A model generated the notes under the pieces. It was given only the letters and a program-made list of their open reading frames with translations, had not been told where the DNA came from and did not search any database. Shown piece after piece: positions 1 to 6,763 of a DNA stretch of 15,431 nucleotides (its first letter is position 1; each line of letters begins with the position of its first letter). The stretch is from NCBI GenBank assembly GCA_017544125.1, contig JAFYET010000332.1, forward strand, positions 1 through 15,431, read 5' to 3'. A program made the translations under genes and the position numbers. Source of the stretch: Ruminococcus sp. (GTDB lineage Bacteria > Bacillota > Clostridia > Oscillospirales > Ruminococcaceae).

Positions 1-742
1 AGTAGAGGTTGTCGGGGTTCTTGCCGTTTATTATTATCATGTCAATGCCGTTTCTGTTAGCTATCTCGGCGGCGTTTATCTTAGTTCTCATGCCGCCTGT
101 GCCGAGGGCTGTTCCGCTGCCGCCTGCAAGCTGTCTTATCTCGTCGGTTATCTCCTCAACTACGGGTATCAGCTTTGCGCCGCCCTCTTTTCTCGGGTCG
201 CCGTCGTAAAGCCCGTCAATGTCTGACATTATGATGAGCAGGTCAGCATCTGCAAGGGCTGCCACCGTGGCCGCCAGCGAATCGTTCTCGCCCACCTCTA
301 ATTCCAGCTCGTCGATAGCCACCGTGTCATTCTCGTTTATAACGGGAATAACGCCGTGCTCGATTATCTTTTCAAGGGCGTTCTTGACGTTCTGCCGCCT
401 GTCCTCAAGCAGCATGAATTTGGTAAGCAGCATCTGCGCTACATTCAAGCTGTATTCCGAAAAGAGCTTGTCGTAAAGATACATAAGCTCGCACTGCCCG
501 ACAGCCGCACACGCCTGCTTTGAGGGTGTGTCCTTTGGCTTCTGCGCAAGCCCTAACTTCGCAACGCCCAAGCCTACCGCACCGCTCGATACAAGTATTA
601 TCTCGTGCCCTGCGTTCTGAAGGTCGGCAAGGTTCTTAACAAGCCCCTCGACACGCCTTATGTTGAGCCTGCCCGTCCTGTGGGTAAGCGTCGATGTGCC
701 GAGCTTTACTACTACTCTCTTTTTTTCCTTTAAGTATGACAT
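1..742 (-). CDS. proB: Glutamate 5-kinase, 3' end beyond window
   Basis: Catalyses ATP-dependent phosphorylation of glutamate to glutamyl-5-phosphate, the first step of proline synthesis, in the cytoplasm. 247 residues are visible. Amino-acid-kinase fold motifs are all present: VVVKLGTSTLT (11-20), SSGAVGLG (52-59), INENDTVA (135-142), NDSLAATVA (153-161), SDIDGLYDGDPR (173-184) and GTGGMRTKI (214-222). A kinase-only ProB is about 265 residues, so roughly 20 residues are missing; a version with a C-terminal PUA domain would lose about 120. The ATG start at 742 has an AGGAGAGG ribosome site. The gene is last visible in a leftward operon, 29 bp after the Nudix gene. A proA partner would be expected to the left but cannot be seen. 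Identification is secure from family motifs. Confidence 0.96.
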   Translation of the reverse strand, partial: MSYLKEKKRVVVKLGTSTLTHRTGRLNIRRVEGLVKNLADLQNAGHEIILVSSGAVGLGVAKLGLAQKPKDTPSKQACAAVGQCELMYLYDKLFSEYSLNVAQMLLTKFMLLEDRRQNVKNALEKIIEHGVIPVINENDTVAIDELELEVGENDSLAATVAALADADLLIIMSDIDGLYDGDPRKEGGAKLIPVVEEITDEIRQLAGGSGTALGTGGMRTKINAAEIANRNGIDMIIINGKNPDNLY

Positions 743-771
743 TTTGTCTTTCCTCTCCTGTTCTGTTTGTT

Positions 772-1290
772 CTATTTGTGATAGAAAAAGTAATCTGCAT
801 ATACCGCCCTTATGCGGTTGAATAAAAAGTCTAAAAACTCGCCGCTTTGTGACATTTCCTCCATTTGCTGCGGGGTCACGAGCTTGAAGTCTACCGTCTC
901 CCCCTCCTGCAAGGTGATGTCGCCCTCATCAAAATCCCCCTCATAGAGGTAGAAAACGTGTATGCAGCCCGAGGCTTCTCTAATTATCCGCCCCATGTAA
1001 CGAAGCTCCCCGGGGTCAGCCTTAAGCCCCGTCTCCTCAGAAAGCTCTCGCACAGCGCCGTCAAGGGGCTTCTCCCCCGCCAGCACCGAGCCGCCCGATA
1101 TCTCCCACATACCTCCGTATGGCTTGTCAGGGTGGCGCTTGGTTATCAAAAACCTGCCCTCGCTGTTTTTAGAGAGTATGTCTACAACTATGTGAAACTC
1201 GCCCTTCGGCATTCTTTTTTGGTCATCACGCTCGTATTTCCTGCCAAGGGGCATAAGCTGCCTGTCGTAAAGATCCCAGTATTCGGGCAT
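772..1290 (-). CDS. Nudix hydrolase
   Basis: A 172-residue cytoplasmic Nudix-fold hydrolase, expected to cleave a nucleoside-diphosphate-linked compound with Mg2+. The Nudix box is perfect: G67-x5-E73-x7-R81-E82-L-x-E85-E86-x-G88-L89. The N-terminus (EYWDLYDRQL, then a KGEFHIVVDI strand) resembles the YfcD/isopentenyl-diphosphate-isomerase-like Nudix group, where a short acidic segment precedes the fold; this is a family-level resemblance only and the substrate cannot be read from sequence. The ATG is preceded by AAAGGAG, which overlaps the 3' end of the upstream gene; only 2 bp separate that stop from this start, implying translational coupling. A housecleaning or sugar-nucleotide role is possible. 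Confidence 0.92.
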   Translation of the reverse strand: MPEYWDLYDRQLMPLGRKYERDDQKRMPKGEFHIVVDILSKNSEGRFLITKRHPDKPYGGMWEISGGSVLAGEKPLDGAVRELSEETGLKADPGELRYMGRIIREASGCIHVFYLYEGDFDEGDITLQEGETVDFKLVTPQQMEEMSQSGEFLDFLFNRIRAVYADYFFYHK

Positions 1291-1292
1291 AT

Positions 1293-2018
1293 CTATTCTC
1301 CTTTGTCTTCGTCGGGCTTTCTGCGTATAAGCAATATCACAGCCGCCGCTGCCGCCGCTATGACCGTAATAAGCACGGCAATCAGCCCATATCTCAGCAT
1401 CTTTTCTATCACATCGCCAAACCCCGTGCCCGATATGCGAAACACCAGCCTGCCGCCCTGCGCCACCAGCGCATATGGCTCATCAGGCTTGTACATCTCC
1501 TCAAACACGTTGGCAACGCCCAGCACCTGCCCGTTCTGGTCAACATATGCCGCCCTGAAGCTGCCGTATTTTTCATAAAGCTCTTCTGTCGTGCAGTATC
1601 CGCTGTATAGGTCAAGCTCCTGCTTTACGTTGTTGTAATAGCCGTCTTTCTCGCTGCCGTTCACCGTCATCATGCGCAAGCCCCTGTAATGGCAGGTCAG
1701 GCTCACATAGCCGTCCTTGTCATAGCAGGCTATCTCGCTGTCAGCGTTTACATTCAGGCTCTCGTATTCGTAGACGGTGTTCTCGCTCTTGTCAAGATAG
1801 CCCCTCTTTATCCTGCGTGGCGGGGCGCCAAAGTCGGTGTAGGCTTCGTCACTCTTGGGCAGCTTAATAAGTATATCCAGCCATACTGTGCCCTCGGGGG
1901 CTTTCTCGCTCTCCCAGCTCACATCTGCCCGGTATGGGTCAAAGTCAAGCGCCGCTGCCGGCATTACCGCCGCTATTAGCAGCATAAGTGCAGCCGCTAT
2001 GGAAAATAAGCGCTTCAC
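1293..2018 (-). CDS. Exported membrane-anchored protein of unknown function
   Basis: A 241-residue protein not recognised as a named family. Residues 1-24 form a classic signal peptide (KR, hydrophobic core, PAAA before LDF). A long extracytoplasmic region follows. Near the C-terminus a hydrophobic segment (about 204-227, rich in Ala/Ile/Val) is followed by RRKPDEDKGE, consistent with a single C-terminal anchor and a short cytosolic tail. The start codon is GTG at 2018; the stop of the upstream VOC gene overlaps it by 4 bp (GTGA), with GAGGAG upstream, so translation is probably coupled. The extracellular part has many Tyr/Asp residues and two Cys (about 89 and 142) but no motif I can name. 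Similar topology occurs in Clostridia surface proteins of unknown role. Confidence 0.85.
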   Translation of the reverse strand: MKRLFSIAAALMLLIAAVMPAAALDFDPYRADVSWESEKAPEGTVWLDILIKLPKSDEAYTDFGAPPRRIKRGYLDKSENTVYEYESLNVNADSEIACYDKDGYVSLTCHYRGLRMMTVNGSEKDGYYNNVKQELDLYSGYCTTEELYEKYGSFRAAYVDQNGQVLGVANVFEEMYKPDEPYALVAQGGRLVFRISGTGFGDVIEKMLRYGLIAVLITVIAAAAAAVILLIRRKPDEDKGE

Positions 2019-2428
2019 TTGGGTTCTCTCTCCTCAAACGGTCTGCCGAATGAGCCTATCTCGATAAGGTTTCCCTCGGGGTCGGCTATGTAGCAGGTGC
2101 GCTGCCCCCAGGGTTCGGTGGTGGGCTCCAGTACAGGTGCTGCGCCCTTGTCAACCGCCGCCTTGTACTGCTCATCGACCTCTTCAAAGGTGTCAACATA
2201 CAAAGCAAGCTCAGCATGGCCGTTCAAGCCCTTAACGTATTCGTATCTGTGTGAGGTCATCTTCTCAAAATCATCACGCCCGTAGAACATAAACAGCGTG
2301 CCGTCCTTGATAAGGTAGACGTTCTTCGTGTCCTCCGGCTCTTTGATCTCAAAGCCCAGCACATCACGGTAAAACCTTATCATCTTGCCCATATCCTTAA
2401 CGAATATGCCAAAGCCGTCAAGTCTCAT
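2015..2428 (-). CDS. VOC-superfamily protein (glyoxalase/bleomycin-resistance fold)
   Basis: A 137-residue single vicinal-oxygen-chelate domain made of two beta-alpha-beta-beta-beta modules. Visible marks are the FVKDMGKMIRFYRDVLGF start (9-26), NGHAELALYVDTFEEVDE (69-86), and the ending DPEGNLIEIGSF (116-127). Of the usual metal ligands, His71 and Glu123 are in place, but the first-strand His of typical members (LDHxxxxV) is Gly5 here, so metal binding or lyase activity is uncertain; it may be a binding protein or use a different metal geometry. Substrate unknown. Start ATG has GGAGGGG upstream. It lies 11 bp after the dehydrogenase gene and overlaps the next gene by 4 bp, within the long leftward operon. 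Confidence 0.92.
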   Translation of the reverse strand: MRLDGFGIFVKDMGKMIRFYRDVLGFEIKEPEDTKNVYLIKDGTLFMFYGRDDFEKMTSHRYEYVKGLNGHAELALYVDTFEEVDEQYKAAVDKGAAPVLEPTTEPWGQRTCYIADPEGNLIEIGSFGRPFEEREPK

Positions 2429-2439
2429 AAGCCCCTCCG

Positions 2440-3390
2440 TCAGTTAACAGCGTTTATCGGCTTCCCGTCACGCCACGCCTTAAGGTTCTCGGCAACACGC
2501 TCGATGAGCCGCTCCCTTGTCTCCCTCGGTGCCCAGGCAACGTGCGGGGTGATAAAGCAGTTATCAAGCCCCTGTAATGGGCAGTCCTCCCGCATAGGCT
2601 CCAGTGTCAGCGCATCTATGCAGGCTGCGGCTATAACGCCGCCTTTGAGTGCCGCCGCTAAGGCAGGCTCGTCTATCAGCCCGCCACGGGCTGTGTTTAC
2701 AAGCAGCGCATCGGGCTTCATAAGCCTAAGCGTCTGCTCATTTATCATCTTGTCATTGTCCTCCGTCAAAGGGCAGTGGAGCGACACTATGTCAGAGCGC
2801 CTTAACAGCTCTTCAAGTGATACACATTCAGTGCCGTCCGTTACCTTTGCAGGGGTGCGGGTGTGTGTTATGACCTCCATGCCGAAAGCCCTTGCGATTG
2901 CTGCCACCTTGCGCCCTATGCTGCCGTAGCCCACTATGCCTATCCTGCGCCCTGCAAGCTCGGCTGTGGGTATGCAGAAGTTTGAAAACAGCTTGTAGTT
3001 TATCCACCCGCCGTCGGCGGTCATTTTTATATACCGGGATATCTTCGAGTAATATTCAAGTATGAAAGCAAATGTGTGCTGCGCCACCGCATCGGTAGAG
3101 TAGCTCGGCACATTGCAGACCACCGCCCCGTGCCTTGCTGCAGCTTTAAGGTCAATGTTATTGTAGCCGGTAGCGAACAGCCCCACGTATTTTAAATTGG
3201 GGCAGGCAGAGAAAACCTCCTCGGTGATAAGGCATTTGTTGCAAATCACCGCATCGGCATCGCCTATAGCCCCTGCTATGTCTTCATTTTTCGTAAAGCC
3301 GAACACCTTCGCCTCGCCAAGCCCGGTTATCGCATCGAGCTTGACATCATCACGGGTGACAGTCTCGGCATCGAGTATGCATATTTTCAT
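2440..3390 (-). CDS. D-isomer-specific 2-hydroxyacid dehydrogenase
   Basis: A 316-residue cytoplasmic NAD(P)-dependent oxidoreductase of the D-2-hydroxyacid dehydrogenase family (glycerate/hydroxypyruvate reductase-like). The nucleotide-binding loop is GIVGYGSIGR (151-160). Catalytic residues are Arg235 (VNTARGGLID), Glu264 (ALTLEPM) and His283 (FITPHVAWAPRE). The end of beta-2 reads VITHTRTP without the acidic residue that favours NAD, so NADPH use is possible (inference). Length is normal. Family members reduce hydroxypyruvate, glyoxylate or other 2-oxoacids; the exact substrate cannot be fixed. The start ATG is preceded by an array of 7-bp repeats that provides the only purine-rich ribosome site (AGAGGTAAG, about 2 nt from the ATG). 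Operon position is third, between a small membrane protein and the VOC gene. Confidence 0.93.
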   Translation of the reverse strand: MKICILDAETVTRDDVKLDAITGLGEAKVFGFTKNEDIAGAIGDADAVICNKCLITEEVFSACPNLKYVGLFATGYNNIDLKAAARHGAVVCNVPSYSTDAVAQHTFAFILEYYSKISRYIKMTADGGWINYKLFSNFCIPTAELAGRRIGIVGYGSIGRKVAAIARAFGMEVITHTRTPAKVTDGTECVSLEELLRRSDIVSLHCPLTEDNDKMINEQTLRLMKPDALLVNTARGGLIDEPALAAALKGGVIAAACIDALTLEPMREDCPLQGLDNCFITPHVAWAPRETRERLIERVAENLKAWRDGKPINAVN

Positions 3391-3424
3391 TCTTACCTCT
3401 TGCCTCTAACCTCTTACCTCTAAT
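3391..3424 (-). repeat. Heptamer repeat array forming an intergenic gap and RBS
   Basis: Read leftward, the units are ATTAGAG, GTAAGAG, GTTAGAG, GCAAGAG, GTAAGA, then the ATG of the dehydrogenase. The TAG stop of the upstream gene is inside the first unit and the AGAGGTAAG of the last two units is the only candidate ribosome site. The array therefore makes up the entire intergenic space. Confidence 0.85.
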
Positions 3425-3812
3425 CATCAAAAGCCTGCTCTACGGCATCTTCCTTCTGCTCGGGCGGGGTGTGTTCTTCATCAGTGCTCTGTGCTGCCTC
3501 GGCAGCCTGCTCTGCGAGCTTCTGCTGCTTTGAGAACTTCATACCCAGCACCGCCGCCGCAATAAGCATTGCCAGCTCGAACACGCCGAGAAGCGCTATG
3601 AATATCGAGTCGGTGTTCATCTGCGTTAAAAACGTGCCGTCCACCGCAAGTGCCAAAAGCAGGTAGTGCGATGAATGCTTTCTGTAATACTGCGTGCAGT
3701 ATACCACCGTCGCTATGATACAGAATATCAGGTGCGGCGTGAAAGTCAAAGGCGTGTAGACGTTTTGCATTTTAGACTCTGCAAAATACATAAACAAATT
3801 TACCATCTCCAA
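3420..3812 (-). CDS. Small three-segment membrane protein, unknown function
   Basis: A protein of up to 130 residues with three hydrophobic segments (about 22-43, 49-64, 69-90) and a charged cytosolic tail rich in Glu, Gln and Ala (about 93-130, including KQQKLAEQAAEAA). I do not recognise a family. It starts 9 bp after the EAL gene and is probably co-transcribed with it, so a membrane partner of the phosphodiesterase is possible but unproven. The start is unclear: the longest frame begins with TTG at 3812, which lacks an upstream ribosome site; a GGAG at 3807-3810 sits 9 nt before an in-frame TTG (codon 6, position 3797) and 15 nt before an ATG (codon 8, position 3791). The true protein may therefore be 123-125 residues. 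The stop codon TAG lies in the 7-bp repeat array. Confidence 0.75.
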   Translation of the reverse strand: MEMVNLFMYFAESKMQNVYTPLTFTPHLIFCIIATVVYCTQYYRKHSSHYLLLALAVDGTFLTQMNTDSIFIALLGVFELAMLIAAAVLGMKFSKQQKLAEQAAEAAQSTDEEHTPPEQKEDAVEQAFDD

Positions 3813-3821
3813 AATATAATA

Positions 3822-5768
3822 TCAGCTGTTTTTGCTGTTTAGTATGAACTTTATGAAGTCCTCTCTCGGCAGGGGCTTTGAGAAGTAATAGCCCTGAATG
3901 TATTCACACCCGAGGGACGAGAAGCGCTCGAGCATCTCCTTAGTCTCAACGCCCTCAACTACTATCTTCATCTGAAGTGCCTTTATAAGGTCGATAGAAT
4001 GCTCTACCACCAGGGTCATCTTTTCGTTTTCATCGCTTCTTGCAAAGGTCTTGTCGAGCTTTGTTATGGCAAGGGGCAGCAGTGCGATGCTCTGCATATT
4101 CGAGTAGCCCGTGCCGAAGTCATCGAGCGAGAATGATATGCCCGCTTCGGTGAGCTTTCTGATGTTTGCCTCCATAACGCTCTGTGAGCTTGCGGCAAAT
4201 GTCTCGGTTATCTCTAAGTTTATCCTGTCATGGGGTATGCCGAAGCGTGCAAGGGTGCCTATTATCTCGTCTGCCAGGTCATCTCTCATGCACTCGACTA
4301 CCGAGAGGTTTATCTCTATGTAGTCAAGCCCCATCTGCTCAAATTCCTCGCTTGCGATAAGGTCGCAGACACTCTCGAAGACAAATGCGCCTATCTTGTG
4401 TATCTGCCCGTTCCTCTCCGCCTCGGGAATGAACAGGTCGGGCGGCACGAAGCCGTATTTCTCGTCCTTGAGCCTTATAAGAGCCTCAGCCGAGTTGAAG
4501 CGCTTTTCCTTTATCGAGTATATGGGCTGGTAGTAAACCTCAAGCCTGTTTTCTGATATGGCACTGCTTATTATCGAATCCATATCTATGAGCATATCAT
4601 ACCTGCCCGATGCAAGTATGTCATGCGCCGTAGATACCCCCGCCTCTGAGGGAATAGCCTTGTTTATAAACTCAGAAAGGGCATTGCTGTCGCTCAGATC
4701 CCCCGGGCAGTTTATAAGGCATACGTATGCAATAAGGTTTATGTGCATAGAGCTTACCTTGATGGGCTTTCTCAGGTCGTCAAACAGAGCCTTTGCAAGC
4801 TCGGGCGTTTTGCTGCGGTATTTCTCATCAAGGGTCACCGCAAACACACCGCCCCGCAGATAGTATATCTCGCAGAAAACACCAAGCTCGGTGCGGCGCT
4901 TTTCCACAAACTCTATGGTGCGCCCCAGTATCTTTATCCTCTCCTCGTAGCTTAACAGCTCGCCGAAGGAGTGGAGGTTGCTTTCCTTTATAACTATTAT
5001 GTCAAATATCTTCTTGTTGAGGAATGAGCGCCGGGTGTCCTCAGCAAAGGCAGCCCTGCTCTTTGCGCCCGATTCTACGTCGATTATATCCTCGGGCCTT
5101 TGCACCATTACCGAGATAAACAGCAGCCCCACCGCCGTTGCAAACATCTCAACGGGGTATCTCGGGAATATCATCTGGAACACCACAGCCCCCACCATGC
5201 AGGCAAGCAGCAGTATCAGCGATACCCACCTTATGGTGTTGACCGAACGCCTGAACCGTATAAGCACGTATGCAAGATACACTATATATATCGCAGCCGT
5301 AACATACAAAAGCCAGAACCATTCGCCCCTGGTGTAGTACATATTGCTGTCAAAGTAAAAGGTCTTTTTGTTTATGGGGTTTATTATCAGAGCCCCCATA
5401 GCCAGTATATAGGGTATCGACAGCAGGTGTACCGCAAACCTGTTTTTCTTTATAAGGTGCCTTGTGTCTGTAAGCACCACCGAATACATACAGAAAAGCG
5501 GCGGCGTTGATATGTGGAAGAAGAAATACACCTCATGCCACAGCATTCGTACAGCACGCTTGCCGTAGAGAATGTTGTCGTGTGATATGGCTATGCTGTC
5601 AGCCGCCGTGCAGCACAGAGCCGTTATTACGAGGGCTATGAATATGATGTTGAGCCTGCCCTTTGTCATCTTTCTCATAACAGTTGACACAAGTATCATG
5701 GCAAGCACTATGGCGGCGCAGTAATCAAAATGCACCGTTCTTATAAGCTCGACACCGTCGTGATACAT
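3822..5768 (-). CDS. Membrane c-di-GMP phosphodiesterase: 7TM, degenerate GGDEF, EAL
   Basis: A 648-residue signalling protein expected to hydrolyse cyclic di-GMP. Order: seven hydrophobic segments (about 14-31, 39-58, 80-99, 109-127, 148-168, 181-201, 206-222); a GGDEF-like domain (about 230-357) whose active-site motif is degraded to RGGVF (305-309), so cyclase activity is unlikely; and a full EAL domain (about 405-645). EAL catalytic and metal positions are intact: EALIR (E428), N487 in INLS, EITET (E519, E522), DDFGTGYSN (D549, D550), K570, E605 in VVEGVET and QGYYFSKPLP (Q625). A longer frame opens at 5807, but the promoter places the RNA start near 5806, and GGAAGGGGGG sits just before the ATG at 5768, so that ATG is chosen. 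First gene of the leftward operon. Confidence 0.95.
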   Translation of the reverse strand: MYHDGVELIRTVHFDYCAAIVLAMILVSTVMRKMTKGRLNIIFIALVITALCCTAADSIAISHDNILYGKRAVRMLWHEVYFFFHISTPPLFCMYSVVLTDTRHLIKKNRFAVHLLSIPYILAMGALIINPINKKTFYFDSNMYYTRGEWFWLLYVTAAIYIVYLAYVLIRFRRSVNTIRWVSLILLLACMVGAVVFQMIFPRYPVEMFATAVGLLFISVMVQRPEDIIDVESGAKSRAAFAEDTRRSFLNKKIFDIIVIKESNLHSFGELLSYEERIKILGRTIEFVEKRRTELGVFCEIYYLRGGVFAVTLDEKYRSKTPELAKALFDDLRKPIKVSSMHINLIAYVCLINCPGDLSDSNALSEFINKAIPSEAGVSTAHDILASGRYDMLIDMDSIISSAISENRLEVYYQPIYSIKEKRFNSAEALIRLKDEKYGFVPPDLFIPEAERNGQIHKIGAFVFESVCDLIASEEFEQMGLDYIEINLSVVECMRDDLADEIIGTLARFGIPHDRINLEITETFAASSQSVMEANIRKLTEAGISFSLDDFGTGYSNMQSIALLPLAITKLDKTFARSDENEKMTLVVEHSIDLIKALQMKIVVEGVETKEMLERFSSLGCEYIQGYYFSKPLPREDFIKFILNSKNS

Positions 5769-5812
5769 AAGCAAGCCCCCCTTCCGTGAAAAAGCATAGT
5801 TACACACTGTAA

Positions 5813-5841
5813 ATTATACCATAAATAAGCACTAAAGTCAA
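5813..5841 (-). promoter_or_regulatory. Sigma-A promoter of the EAL-proB operon
   Basis: TTGACT (-35, 5836-5841) and TATAAT (-10, 5813-5818) with exactly 17 bp between them, reading leftward. Transcription should begin near 5806. No other clear promoter was seen between the seven leftward genes down to position 1. Confidence 0.88.
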
Positions 5842-5845
5842 GCAA

Positions 5846-5894
5846 GAATTGTCTGCGCTTTTGTCACCGACGGAATTGTCTGCGTTTTTGTCAC
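5846..5894. repeat. 22-bp direct repeat between divergent promoters
   Basis: Copies at 5846-5867 and 5873-5894 differ at one base (C/T at the 13th position) and share the ends GAATTGTCTGCG and TTTTGTCAC; period 27 bp. One copy lies just upstream of the -35 of each divergent promoter. Either a shared regulator-binding pair, or the multiple terminal repeats left by an insertion sequence. Confidence 0.8.
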
Positions 5895-5901
5895 TTGGGG
5901 G

Positions 5902-5930
5902 TTGACAAATGACATTTGTTATGATATAAT
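5902..5930 (+). promoter_or_regulatory. Consensus sigma-A promoter of bioY
   Basis: TTGACA (5902-5907) and TATAAT (5925-5930) with a 17-bp spacer: a perfect consensus promoter. RNA should start near 5937, leaving a leader of about 36 nt. Such a strong promoter suggests control by a repressor; the spacer contains a 15-bp palindrome. Confidence 0.92.
5905..5919. promoter_or_regulatory. Candidate operator palindrome in the bioY promoter
   Basis: ACAAATG-A-CATTTGT is a perfect 15-bp palindrome overlapping the -35 and spacer of the bioY promoter. A wider inverted pair GTTGACA (5901-5907) / TGTCAAC (5937-5943) also encloses the promoter. Position suits a repressor; biotin-responsive control by BirA is a natural guess, but the sequence does not match a BirA box I recall. 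Confidence 0.55.
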
Positions 5931-5932
5931 GC

Positions 5933-5970
5933 TATATGTCAACAACAAATCTTTTCAGAGGTGACATATA
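5933..5970 (+). promoter_or_regulatory. 9-bp inverted repeat flanking the bioY leader
   Basis: TATATGTCA (5933-5941) and TGACATATA (5962-5970) are perfect inverted copies 20 bp apart. The right arm overlaps the end of the bioY ribosome site (AGAGGTGA, 5957-5964). In RNA only the inner UGUCA/UGACA part would certainly be transcribed, so this may be a DNA operator rather than an RNA hairpin. Confidence 0.5.
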
Positions 5971-5972
5971 AA

Positions 5973-6581
5973 ATGAATGAATCAGTTAACAAGCGCCCCC
6001 TTTCCCCCCAGAGCATAGCCTTCGTGGCAATGTTTGCAGCCCTTATCTGCATATGCTCCTGGATAGCTGTGCCTAATCCCCTGTCAGCCGGGGTCAGCTT
6101 TACCCTGCAGACCTTCGGGGTGATACTCGCAGGGCTGCTGCTGCGCCCCCTCGAAGCCTTTCTCACTTCCCTTGTGTATATGCTGCTGGGGCTTGTGGGG
6201 CTGCCGGTGATGTCGGGCTTCGGCACGCTGTATACACGCTTCCCCACCGCAGGCGGCGGGTATATCATAGGCTTTTACATCACCCCCGTGATAATAGCCC
6301 TTGTCAGAATGCCCCTCTTCGCCCTTGCCGACAGGCACTATTCGGGCGATGCCCGCAAAAGGGCGCATTTTGTGATATATCTCATGCTGTCTGTTGTGAT
6401 AGGCATAGCCGCCGTTGACATTCCCGGGATAATACAGGGTATGCACTACACAAAAATGGGTCTTAATGAAGCGATAGTGCCCTTTGCGCTGGCATTTATG
6501 CCAACGGATATAGTAAAATGTATCCTCACCGCCCTCACCGCCTCGGCGCTGGAGCGCCCGCTGCGCTCAATGCATAATTAA
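5973..6581 (+). CDS. bioY: Biotin ECF transporter substrate-binding subunit BioY
   Basis: A 202-residue membrane protein that captures biotin and works with the energy-coupling-factor module (EcfT and the two ATPases), whose genes are not in this window. About six hydrophobic segments are visible. The BioY signature FGTLYTRFPTAGGGYIIGF lies at about 85-103 and is followed by long helices typical of the family (about 180-200 residues). The ATG at 5973 is chosen: AGAGGTGA lies 8 nt upstream, whereas an in-frame GTG at 5961 sits inside that ribosome site. The gene stands alone between its own consensus promoter and a strong terminator, divergent from the EAL operon, which implies independent regulation. 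No biotin synthesis genes are nearby, suggesting dependence on uptake (inference). Confidence 0.95.
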   Translation: MNESVNKRPLSPQSIAFVAMFAALICICSWIAVPNPLSAGVSFTLQTFGVILAGLLLRPLEAFLTSLVYMLLGLVGLPVMSGFGTLYTRFPTAGGGYIIGFYITPVIIALVRMPLFALADRHYSGDARKRAHFVIYLMLSVVIGIAAVDIPGIIQGMHYTKMGLNEAIVPFALAFMPTDIVKCILTALTASALERPLRSMHN

Positions 6582-6606
6582 GGAGTCCGCCTTACGGCGG
6601 ACTCCT
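6581..6606 (+). terminator. Rho-independent terminator of bioY
   Basis: AGGAGTCCGCC / GGCGGACTCCT form a perfect 11-bp stem around a TTAC loop, beginning at the last base of the bioY stop codon. The downstream tract is T-rich (built of TTCTTTA heptamers) rather than a pure T run. Confidence 0.85.
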
Positions 6607-6612
6607 CTGTTA

Positions 6613-6660
6613 TTCATTATTCTTTATTCTTTATTATTATAGCAGCGGCACAGCCGCTGC
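6613..6660. repeat. AT-rich heptamer array next to a GC palindrome
   Basis: Units TTCATTA, TTCTTTA, TTCTTTA, TTATTAT (6613-6640) share the 7-bp period seen elsewhere in the window. They abut the perfect hairpin GCAGCGGC-ACA-GCCGCTGC (6642-6660). Confidence 0.7.
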
Positions 6661-6662
6661 GC

Positions 6663-6711
6663 AAAAAGCGCTCCCCTTTCCCGTGGCTTAATCGGGAAAG
6701 GGGAGCTTTTT
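6663..6711. terminator. Bidirectional terminator between bioY and metY
   Basis: Left arm 6663-6683 and right arm 6693-6711 pair over about 19 bp with one 2-nt bulge; AAAAAGC at the left and GCTTTTT at the right give a U-tract in either direction. It serves as a second terminator for rightward RNA and as the main terminator for leftward metY. Confidence 0.85.
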
Positions 6712-6763
6712 GTGGAAATATATTATCTGTTTATCCTATTATTGAGGAGGTAGGATCTAGAAG

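Noticed and set aside
865..1578. A 237-residue rightward open frame across the Nudix and surface-protein genes
   Set aside because: It spans two well-supported leftward genes and has no recognised motif; it reflects codon bias of the real strand.
5768..5807. The upstream ATG at 5807 as the EAL protein start
   Set aside because: It lies at or before the predicted RNA start, and lacks a ribosome site, while the ATG at 5768 has GGAAGGGGGG.
5846..5894. A CRISPR-like pair of repeats
   Set aside because: Only two copies with a 5-bp gap, no spacers of normal size, and no cas genes.
5901..5970. A canonical BirA box at bioY
   Set aside because: The inverted repeats found (ACAAATG/CATTTGT and TGTCA-based) do not match the BirA half-sites I know, so I list only an unnamed operator candidate.
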